Shown here: positions 38,380 to 47,856 of the stretch, one piece after another
Numbering within the stretch: the first letter of the stretch is position 1
Layout of the letters: each line of letters starts with the position of its first letter
Notes under the pieces: model-generated
Told to the model about the DNA's origin: nothing
The model's database searches: none
The model's input: only the letters and a program-made list of their open reading frames with translations
Origin: Xylogone sp. PMI_703
Lineage: Eukaryota; Ascomycota; Leotiomycetes
Direction of reading: 5' to 3'
Length of the DNA stretch: 64,000 bases
Assembly (NCBI GenBank): GCA_021399445.1
Contig: JAJTUQ010000002.1
Location: 7,006,001 to 7,070,000 of the forward strand
Translations under genes and position numbers: made by a program

Positions 38380-39558
38380 GTTTGGTGGCAAGGCTGGAAA
38401 AAAATAGTGAGTGAAGAAGGAAAATAATGAGTGTCAAAACAAATACAAGTGTGAATAAGAAGCCAGGTAATTGGAGATCTCCTTTCGTACCGACAAGAAG
38501 GCGGAGAGGGAGGGTGATAGGAGGAAAGCTTAAGGGTAACTGCGCTATACTGTACTAGGATCCCTGCTAGCCGGATATCCTGTCAAGTCATATAAAATTT
38601 GTCCCATAGAGAACAAAATATTCTCACTCATACATCAACAGTTCAGTGCAATGGAATTATGGCGGACTTAGCATATTATGCAAAATACCCACCCGTGGCA
38701 TGTTAACTTGAAAGAAAAACATCTAAGTATCGAATCGGTATGATTAACTCTGCTCTCAGCTTTACCTCACAAACTGGATCAATGGAATAGCCTCCTCCTT
38801 TAGGTTGTCAGTGTTTATCAGTATTTCCTCATCTTGTGTAGGGCTGAGATCATTCATGAATGAGAGGCAACAAATATTTGCAACAGCATAAGCACCCGTC
38901 CTCTTGTAGAGCGATGTTACTACATCAAATCCCTCCTTGAAAAGCTACCAGTGATGTGATATGTTAACATATACATGTGGTTTTCAAGTGACTTTTGATA
39001 CGCCCAGGATGCCTCACGCGATTACGATGCCTCTGTTGTGATATATGACGTGACTGCCTCTATAGTATAATCTATGATGGCGACCCTGCGGCATTCTCTG
39101 ACTCTGCAACGCGGCACGATATCTCGCAATAGCATGTGGTAATGCGTGATACTACATCATGTTACTCCATATAACTCAAAACACACGTATCGCTTCCTAT
39201 GGTGACACCGATACTTACTGAATAAATACCATATATGACTTACAATTTTGCCCGCCCAGCTACTATGAAGACAGTCCTAATCCAGCAGAGCGGGAAGTTC
39301 AATTACTCGTGTTCATCACATACCCACGCATCTGTGGATCACTAGAAATTATTCTATTCAAGTACTTCGTCTAGGTTCCAGAGTTCATCTCATTCTGGAA
39401 GTCTGCCTACTACTTAGTTTAATTTCTCTTTGTGTTTTGCTCATCCTTGGGTGCTCACAATATATAAATTTGAAGACAACCATTAGATGCGTTACGGTTA
39501 GTTTGGCAACTACTATAGAAAGTCGTTTACGAGCAAGAGATTGGGGCTGTACTCCGTG
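38380..39558. other. Divergent intergenic region upstream of the ribonucleotide reductase gene
   Basis: A minus-strand frame open for about 60 codons (roughly 38769-38950) looks weakly coding but has no start or partner exon. A lone GAGCGGG lies at 39288-39294. No oxygen-responsive element could be recognised. Confidence 0.4.
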
Positions 39559-42074
39559 ATGGCAGCTGCAAGTAGGGCACGACAGGATGATATCAAGTTA
39601 GTCCAAGAATATTTAGCCAAAGCAACATGGAAGGGTGCCGAGAATGCAAACTCAACATACTCACACCAAGGTCTGATGCAATATATTTCAGGGCACATTG
39701 TATCAGAATATTGGCTCAACCATGTTTATACGGAAGAAATACGGCGTTACAGCAAAGAGGAGAATCGCTTCCATATTCACGATCTCGGATTTTTGAGTGC
39801 TTACTGTTCAGGATGGAGCATAGAAGATATCCTGCTTGAAGGATTTGGGGGAGTGGAGAATAAGATTCAGTGCAGGCCCCCGAAACACCTTAACGCTGCT
39901 CTTGATCAAATAGTCAATTTCCTGTTTACACTTCAGGGAGAACTTGCAGGAGCGCAGGCTCTGTCCAATTTTGATACTTACCTTGCCCCGTTTGTTCGTC
40001 ATGATGCACTATCAGAAGAGGCAGTGTTCAAATACGTTCAAAGTTTTGTATACTCGCTCAATGTCCCCACAAGGAGTGGCTTTCAGGCTCCATTTACGAA
40101 CATCTCGATGGATCTGGTCTGTCCTAGGACCCTTGAAGGACAGCCCGTGATCATCGGAGGAAAGCGGCACTCCACATGGACGTATAACGACTTTCAGAGG
40201 GAAATGGATATAATAAATTGTGCCTTTACTGGGGTAATGATACAAGGAGATGGCAATGGCAATATTTTCTCATTCCCCATCCCGACTTACAATCTCTATG
40301 ACGGGTTCGATTGGGATTCGCCCCAGTACCGGTCTATCTGGGCGATGACAGCTAAATATGAAGTCCTTACTTTGCTAATTTTATCAACAGTGATCTAAAT
40401 CCCGAAGATTTTCGGTCGATGTGCTGTAGACTGCGTCTCGACATAAGCAAGCTGCACAACCGTGCTGGAGGACTGTTTGGCTCTATCCCGTTGACGGGTT
40501 CTATTGGCGTGGTTACATTGAACCTTCCTAACCTTGCTATTCGTTGCGCTGGAACGAAAGAATCGTTCTTTGAGATTCTCGCAGATACGCTCCGAGTGGC
40601 AAAAGATTCCCTGGAGATCAAGAGGAAAATCATTGACGGGCATGCAGAATTATATCCCTATGCTGCTCATTATTTGTCTGTGATACACAAGCGAACAGGG
40701 TCATACTGGACAAACCATTTCAGTACAATTGGAGTACTGGGTATGCATGAAGCACTCATAGAGTTTTTTGGGGAGGGAATTATGGAGCAGAAAGATTTTG
40801 CTTTGGAGGTTCTGGAGTTTATCAAGCAGAAGCTCCAGGAGTTCCAGAGACAGACAGGAAATCTCTACAACTTAGAAGCTACCCCGGCAGAAAGCACCTC
40901 CTACAGATTGGCACAGCGAGATCAGTCGATCTTCCCTGATCATAAGGTCCCAAAGTTCTATACTAACTCAACTATGCTTCCAGTAAATGCAACAGAGGAT
41001 GTATTCGAGGCGTTAAATCACCAGGAAGAGCTGCAGTCTTCTTACACGGGAGGAACCGTTTTCCACGCATTCTTGGGCGAACGTCTTCCTAGTTGGAAAC
41101 AAGCACGAGACCTTGTCAAGACACTTGCTACACGATATCGCATTCCGTACCTTTCGTTGACGCCAACATTCAGTATCTGCAAGGCACATGGATATATCGA
41201 TGGCGAGCAGCCAAAATGCCCAATATGTGCAGAAGAATGTCTTGTATATTCGCGAATCGTGGGTTATTTTCGACCAACTAAAGACTGGAACGAAGGAAAG
41301 AAAACAGAGTTTGCTATGCGGAAGCGGTACCGTGTACCAGCAGCGATTATTGGAAGTAGCCAGTCCGTATCGCCAGTAGTAGCAGATCTTCCGGTTGCTG
41401 GCTATACAAAACTCACTTTGAGTGATTATCCAGGCAAAGTACAGGCATCCATTATGTTCACCTCGCGCTGCAATCTCCAGTGTCCCTGGTGTCATAATGG
41501 TCCCATTGTACTGGGGGAGCGGGATCCTATCACGGTATTTGACATTCTAAAACACATCACCTCAACGGAGCACAAGAACCTTGTAATATCTGGCGGTGAG
41601 CCTACCATCCATACTGGGCTCATCCCCTTCCTCCGCATACTCAAAGCATCAGGGGTCAGTGTGAAACTTGATTCAAATGGCACTGCACCAGATGTTTTAC
41701 GTCAAATTGTTGCGGAGAAGTTGGTTGACTTTATAGCCATGGACATCAAGTGTGCTTTACACAGGTATAAGCAAGTCGCCGGACGCCATGTGGATGTTGA
41801 GGTTCTTAGATCCAGCATCGACGTTATCAAGAGCTCTGGCGTACCATTTGAATTTCGTACGACTGTTGTGCCTTCACTTGTTGATATTGAAGATCTAGTG
41901 GAATGCAATAAGCTTGCTGATGGTAGACTTACTATCCAGCGTTTTAGGAGCGGGAAGTCGAATCTTCACAAACGCTTTAGAAACTGCGAAGAATACACAG
42001 AGGAGGAGTTAAATTCAATAGTTTCACAGTTGGCAATATCCGGCTACACGTACGGGAGATATTCGGCACCATAG
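39559..42074 (+). CDS. nrdD-nrdG: Class III (anaerobic) ribonucleotide reductase fused to its radical-SAM activase
   Basis: NrdD makes deoxynucleotides without oxygen using a glycyl radical; NrdG is the iron-sulfur/SAM enzyme that generates the radical. Here both lie in one intronless frame of about 838 codons. The NrdD part matches the Thermotoga-like branch: FHIHDLGFLSAYCSGW, RPPKHLNAALDQIVNF and FINSDLNPEDFRSMCCRL (active-site Cys region, residues 289-290). A Zn site and the glycyl-radical loop SRIVGYF follow (Gly about 569). After a short linker comes LSDYPGKVQ, then CNLQCPWCHNG (CX3CX2C from residue 638) and ISGGEPT. No N-terminal ATP-cone is visible. One base is apparently missing near 40360-40363, where the frame changes between AKY and PYFANFINSD. 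The start at 39559 is the first in-frame ATG after a stop at 39499. Confidence 0.88.
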
Positions 42075-42554
42075 CGGGGGAACTTACCTGCAAATGTCTC
42101 CACCAGCAGGCAAAGGGAGAGCTGTTTGGTTACGGATAAATTGGGTTATTTAACCGTTGAAGGCGGCAAGTGTGGAACAAAGTTGAGGATCGAAGTCAGT
42201 GGTGAAGACCATAGATGTTAAACAGGTCTACCTTCACAACATGGGAAGATTTGAAGGAGGTAGAGTATCGGTATCTCGGGATGTGAACCGCAAACCAAAG
42301 GTTCGATGTATTGAAGATCTACGGGGATTCTAGCGCCTAGTGTAGTGAATAGCGGAGTGTCGGGCGTGTGAAAACAAATACGGGTAGCGGACTATCGGCA
42401 AGACCCCATCTTGCATCTCATATATGCTACTGTATTTATATCCTCACGGATACTTAGAAGCAGTAGCTCAGGCTATCCAACTCACGTTATTCTCATGATT
42501 GTGTGCGAACGATAGATTCTTCACACTTACTACACTGCTCTCTGAAAGCGTAAT
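42075..42554. other. Spacer between nrdD-nrdG and the GH3 gene
   Basis: 480 bp with no gene. It contains two TAGCGGA words (about 42350 and 42384) whose meaning is unknown. Confidence 0.4.
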
Positions 42555-44795
42555 ATGACGCTAAGTACCATCAGCATGACTCCAGTAGAGCCGGTTGACT
42601 CTACTGACTCGTCTTTTACATTCCAACATGCATTACAAGCTATCAAGGATGGACAGTCTATCCGTCAAGTAGCCCAGCTATTGCTCTCAGGGCTAACTAA
42701 AGATGAACGCCTCTCCCTTCTAGATGGTGATATCCCATTTTGGGAGGGTATGGATAGTATGTTTCGGGACCGTTACAACCGTACACCATATATAATGGGC
42801 TCCGTCCCACGCTTGGGTATACCTGGGGTCCGCTTTGCGGATGGACCTCGTGGGGTTGTTCTGAATGAATCAACAGCATTTCCGGTGTCTATGGCACGTG
42901 GTGCTACCTGGGATATTGAGCTTGAGAGACGAGTCGGTAATGCTATTGGTCTTGAAGCCAAAGCACAAGGGGCAAATTATTTTGCTGGTGTTTGTGTTAA
43001 TCTCCCACGACATCCAGCCTGGGGACGTGCTCAAGAGACATACAGTGATGACCCACTCTTGCTCGGGGAATTTGGCTTTGCCTTAACGCAGGGTGTTCAG
43101 AAGCATATCATGGCCTGCGTCAAACACTACGCCTTAAATTCAATGGAGAATGCACGATTCAGGGTAGATGTAGAGATTGATGAAGATGCTTTGCAAGAGG
43201 TCTATTTGCCGCATTTCAGGAGAATCGTGCAAGGAGGTGTAACATCGGTCATGCCCGCTTACAATTCTGTCAATGGAGAATGGGCCGGACAAAATAACCA
43301 CTTATTGAATGAGATTTTGCGAGACCAGTGGGGATTTGATGGTTTTGTGCTCTCTGATTTTGTTTTCGGTATGCGGGATTCTGTAAAGTCTGTTAAGAAT
43401 GGGTTGGACATAGAAGCCCCGTTCAGCCAACAACGCAATATGCATCTCAAAAGTGCTCTGGCTTCTGGAGAATTGGAGTGGTCTGAAATAAATCGATCAT
43501 GCCTTAGAATTCTAAGCAAGGAACTGGAATTTGGAGTTAAGACAGAAGAGAGCCAGCCAGATGCTTCGGTTGTCTTTAGCAAAGAACATAGGGCACTCGC
43601 TCGAGAAGCAGCGGAGAAATCCATGGTTCTTTTGAAGAATGAACATGTAGAAGGAAAGCCTTTACTGCCCCTTAACTCAGAGAAAATCTCAAAGATTGCT
43701 GTAGTTGGACGTTTCGCCAACACTCCAACCACTGGTGATAAAGGCTCTTCCCAGGTGTTTCCTCCTCATGTTGTTACAGCTTTCAAAGGGCTGAAAGCAG
43801 CCTTGCCAAACGCTGAAGTCGTCTTAGATGACAGTGACTCTTTAGAGCGGGTAAGGCAGCTCGCGTCCCAAGTCGATGCTGTGGTCTGTATTGTAGGGTA
43901 CAACAACAAAGATGAGGGCGAGTATCTTATTGATGCTTTAGAAGACAACCCGGCACTACTAAAGCTCTTCCCACCTGCTATTGCTGCGGAAGAGAAAGAG
44001 ACGTTTGCTCTCATCCGAGGTGATTCGACTAAAGATAAAGGGGACGAATCTCTCGAGGTCGGCTCTGGTGGTGATCGGAAATCTTTACGACTACGAGAAG
44101 AGGATATGAAACTGATAGAGGCAGTGGCTACACAAAATCCGCGCACAATAGTATCGATTATTGCTGCCGGCGCAGTCATCATGGAAGAATGGAAACATAA
44201 GGTCCCTGCTATTCTTATGAGCTGGTATAGCGGATGTGAAGGTGGACACGCTCTTGCTAATGTGCTCTTTGGTCAAGTTGATACCAGTGGCAGGTTACCA
44301 TTCTCCATTCCAACGGACGAATCTCACCTACCATTCTTCGATCGTAATGCCACTAAGATTCGTTATGATCGTTGGCATGGCCAGCGTCTACTAGATAAGC
44401 TCAATGTTCCAGCCGCATTCCCTCTCGGCTTTGGACTATCATACACAACATTTACCATGGCTGGCCTTCGCATTGAGCAAGCAGATATAAATGAAGAGAA
44501 GGAAGAAATGCTAGTGAGGTTCTCCGTGAGTAACACAGGCACCCGAAGAGGGAGACATATCGCCCAAGTATATGGACTTCCTGGGCTGAATGACTTTCCT
44601 GTTCGCGTGTTACTGGGTTTTACTCCCGTAGATTTGGATGCCGGAGAGTCAAAGAATATCACAGTGTCTGTTTCACTGAGGCCACTCCAGAGATGGGTTA
44701 ATGGTGTATTCAGGTTACCTTCGAAGGATGTTGAAATAGAGGTGTCGTCTTTCTCTGGCGATCCCCGTGGATTACGAACTACATGTAAAATTTAA
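42555..44795 (+). CDS. Glycoside hydrolase family 3 (beta-glucosidase-like)
   Basis: Hydrolyses beta-linked glucosides or related sugars by a retaining mechanism. Intronless, 746 aa. Order: GH3 N-terminal barrel (GVRFADGPRGV, then KHYALNSMENARF), with the predicted nucleophile Asp268 in VLSDF; a C-terminal alpha/beta domain (KSMVLLKNE, ILMSWYSGCEGGHALANVLFG); and a fibronectin-III-like end (FSVSNTGTRRGRHIAQVYG). SDF in place of the more common SDW marks a different GH3 subgroup. No signal peptide is seen, so it is probably intracellular. It follows the intronless nrdD-nrdG gene on the same strand. Possible acquisition by transfer is inference from the missing introns and the neighbour. Confidence 0.9.
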   Translation: MTLSTISMTPVEPVDSTDSSFTFQHALQAIKDGQSIRQVAQLLLSGLTKDERLSLLDGDIPFWEGMDSMFRDRYNRTPYIMGSVPRLGIPGVRFADGPRGVVLNESTAFPVSMARGATWDIELERRVGNAIGLEAKAQGANYFAGVCVNLPRHPAWGRAQETYSDDPLLLGEFGFALTQGVQKHIMACVKHYALNSMENARFRVDVEIDEDALQEVYLPHFRRIVQGGVTSVMPAYNSVNGEWAGQNNHLLNEILRDQWGFDGFVLSDFVFGMRDSVKSVKNGLDIEAPFSQQRNMHLKSALASGELEWSEINRSCLRILSKELEFGVKTEESQPDASVVFSKEHRALAREAAEKSMVLLKNEHVEGKPLLPLNSEKISKIAVVGRFANTPTTGDKGSSQVFPPHVVTAFKGLKAALPNAEVVLDDSDSLERVRQLASQVDAVVCIVGYNNKDEGEYLIDALEDNPALLKLFPPAIAAEEKETFALIRGDSTKDKGDESLEVGSGGDRKSLRLREEDMKLIEAVATQNPRTIVSIIAAGAVIMEEWKHKVPAILMSWYSGCEGGHALANVLFGQVDTSGRLPFSIPTDESHLPFFDRNATKIRYDRWHGQRLLDKLNVPAAFPLGFGLSYTTFTMAGLRIEQADINEEKEEMLVRFSVSNTGTRRGRHIAQVYGLPGLNDFPVRVLLGFTPVDLDAGESKNITVSVSLRPLQRWVNGVFRLPSKDVEIEVSSFSGDPRGLRTTCKI

Positions 44796-47016
44796 TGATA
44801 GCACCCCCATAAATGCAAGTACTTCCATACAAGCCACCACATACCACACATTTTTGTCGGTGCACATTTGTGGAATACTACCGGCATGAAAAAGTGTCTC
44901 TTAGAGCAATAGCATAAACAGGAAGGTGCGGTTTATTGCACCCCTTATGGAGTACGCTGTATTTGCCTCCAAGAAACTAGCCATAACGATTGCATCTTTA
45001 GCACTCGACACAACAGTAGTCAATTGTTGGTCAACCGGGCAATTCTCTCAACTGGACACTCCGGTAGCATGGAACTCAGGCACAAGGTGAAGCATCTAAC
45101 TGGCATGGTATTTGAGGGAACTGTCCGGGTTCACTAGTAGCTACTGGTAGTTCGAGCACGACTGACTGTTCCACAGGCTATCTCCTCAGCTACAATAGTC
45201 CACATATTCATCGCATCATTTTCTTTTTTTCAATAGACGATGTTCATGCACAAATTTGCTAAGCCAATAATACCACGTAGCATAGTATGATTAAAGATGA
45301 GGTTGTACCTCCGTACCGGTAGTACTTATGATTATTTGGACAGATGGTCTGGGCATTCACCTGGATTGACACTGCCAATCGCTGCTCGCGCCCAGCCCGC
45401 CTTGACCACTTAACATGCTACGGGAGATATAAGCTCAAATATTCACTCTCCTTTCGGTCAGATGTGGTCGTGTCCTCGCACTTTATTCGAGATGATCCTG
45501 GAGTACGAGGGCTGATGCAGGGGGCGGCAGGATGAGGTTACTCACCGTAACATTGGCGTCCGGTCAAACGAAACAGGGTGAAGTCTACGGTCAGTGAAAG
45601 ATCCTTAGTACAATTTCAAAGTTAAGTAGACTGCCCTTCCTACGTTAGAAGTAAACGCATTCTTCAAAGAAGCAGATAGCAGATAGCAGGCAGGGCAAAC
45701 AACGGGAGCCACTTGTTTCTCTTCACCACGCTCCCCCAGTCTGTTGCGGGTCCCTTGAGGAAGCCCTTATTATTCGACAACGCAATTGGCACCTCCAAGG
45801 CCAGGAAGATGTGATAAATCTACACCAACCATCAGTTCGGCCTCTCAAAATTATGAGAGCTCTCACAAGACGGTTGCATTCTTTGACCGCGCCCGGACTT
45901 AACCGGCCAGAACCACCGCAAGATGATCCTCTAGCTGTGCGTTTGTAGGTAGTCACTGATGAATTTAGAAATGTGACTTGATAAAAGTTCCAACTTCGGC
46001 GTCGATAACGGTGTACCTTCAGTATCTATGAAGATACAGTCAGAACCTCTTGTTATTAACATTGACATTTCTGTTATACATTCCAGTGAGTCGCTGAGAC
46101 GAAGAGAGGTATGCTCAAAATCGGTATAGAATATGAAAGATGCTTCTTTCTACCCTGGAACATCCTCTCCTGGAAATTTGGCCATAAAGATGGATTAAGC
46201 TGCTGCTTATCCGATGTACCAGGGGCAGTAAGGTTGTAAAAATAGGGCTGATCGTGTGAAATCATCACATTCTTCCATAACGAGTGAACTAATCAGTGCT
46301 CTGCAAAGTACGTTTATGGTCCATATCATTCTGAACACTATTGCTGTCGGCATCATTACAATGATATACATGTAATGCACATATAAATATAGAAATGTTA
46401 TTTTGATTGATTGATCAATGGCTTTCTTCGATTCTACCCACATTAGTTAAGATAAGCAGCTTTTATTTGGTGTTGCGCTCAAAGCGTCAATTGCCGTTGG
46501 AGACTACATCACTCCTGTAGGTGATACATGGGAAGCAGCGTTATTCGTTTGGGAAGCTGGAAGCCTCTAGGAATTTGGTAATTGAAGTATTTGCCGATTT
46601 AGGCCTTTGATGTGCAAATTTTACAAGCTGGAACCTATGCGAATACGTGAGTTGATTAAATGCTGAAACATTGATTGGAAACTATGAAGGGATAAGGCTG
46701 ATTCTGACTTCACAACACGATACAATACGTCGGCACTACCTTGCTGCACCATGCGTTGGCTACGCCTTGTGAATATCTATCCCCATCCCCTCACTTTACT
46801 TAACAACCCGAATCGACAAACTGGGGGTCTCTACAAGAAATTTTAAATAATATTTTAATTTTTACACGCCAGCGTACCGTTCTTTCATCAAGAATTTGAT
46901 TTTCAATGATCAAATATCAATATTTGGTAAGTTACTGCGCGATTAATATCCTCCATCTGCCTGTCGCTCATCTTCCCAGCATCATAATTTTTATCTACCA
47001 TTAAACAAACCTTTCC
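44796..47016. other. Gene-poor stretch
   Basis: About 2.2 kb without a supportable gene. It contains a short heptamer repeat (AGCAGAT, AGCAGAT, AGCAGGC) at 45671-45691 and a very AT-rich block near 46840-46865. Confidence 0.5.
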
Positions 47017-47352
47017 ATGGAATCAAAGTCAGATATCTATAAATATGAGCCTATCGATTTAGACACGTCAGCCTTTCGACTGCTGCGACTTTGCAAGGGC
47101 CGAGGATCGGATATTAAGTACGAGCTACTTCAGGCCTTTACTGAAGGCGAGAATATTATTCTCTATGAAGCTTTGTCATACACATGGGGTGATGCAAAAG
47201 TATTATATCCTATAAAGGTGAATGATGGAAAATTATATACTACTAAAAACCTATATCATGCACTTTACCATCTCCGCATGAGTGACAGAGACGGGTTGAT
47301 GCTGTTTGCATATATATCAATCAACCCCGAACGGAACCCCTCAGAAACTTGA
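47017..47352 (+). pseudogene. Truncated HET-domain gene
   Basis: Encodes the first 111 residues of a heterokaryon-incompatibility (HET) domain protein. FRLLRLCKG, YEALSYTWGD and LYTTKNLYHALYHLR are normal. The next conserved block (usually with WIDAICINQ) is degenerate, and the frame stops 15 codons later inside a hairpin. Intact HET proteins run several hundred residues further and trigger cell death in non-self recognition. No continuation is found downstream, so this is a remnant. Confidence 0.75.
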
Positions 47353-47380
47353 GGTTTGGACCTCCATTTTCTGAGGGGTT
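47335..47380. repeat. Perfect 13-bp inverted repeat with nested inner stem
   Basis: Arms AACCCCTCAGAAA (47335-47347) and TTTCTGAGGGGTT (47368-47380) pair perfectly. The 20-nt loop holds a second stem, GAGGT (47351-47355) with ACCTC (47360-47364). It sits on the broken 3' end of the HET fragment. It may be a foldback-element scar or a transcript terminator-like structure. Confidence 0.7.
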
Positions 47381-47856
47381 TCGTTTCTTGCATTTGCTTG
47401 TACAGTTTTATTTTATGTATTTTGGTGTATACTAAGTTATGAAGAGGTGAGTTTGCTCGGTTTTGTAGTAAATTTCGAGGTGACGGGTAGACCGGGACAA
47501 ACGGTACGTAGCATTTGAGGTTGAAACGCCAACGCAACTCCTTCCAATTTGCACACAGACCCGGTCACAATCAGTGATTCGCTGTGCAGAGTGCTGTGGG
47601 TTTTCATTGGCACTTACCGCTTTGAGTTGCAACGCGTTTCAAGAACAAGGCTGCGGTAACGGCCTTCCTATATATGAACACTGTTGACCCAAACATTACC
47701 CTTGTATCATCTCATAATTTGAACATCAATTTTCGATTCTTAACTTTCTCTAGACTAGACCATATATGGTGACATATTACACTTGACACTTGGAGTAATT
47801 ACTATAGATTTGCGCAGTCAAAGACAAGCAGAAGTTAACCGACAGCCTTGTTCACC
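47353..47856. other. Intergenic region between HET remnant and GHKL/DUF3883 pseudogene
   Basis: No gene seen apart from the hairpin overlapping its left edge. Confidence 0.5.

Noticed and set aside
38769..38950. Minus-strand frame open for about 60 codons with protein-like composition
   Set aside because: No start codon context or spliceable partner exon; such a length is expected by chance in this DNA.
40363..40390. Intron to explain the frame change in nrdD
   Set aside because: It would be only 28 nt and would remove the conserved PYFANFIN block.
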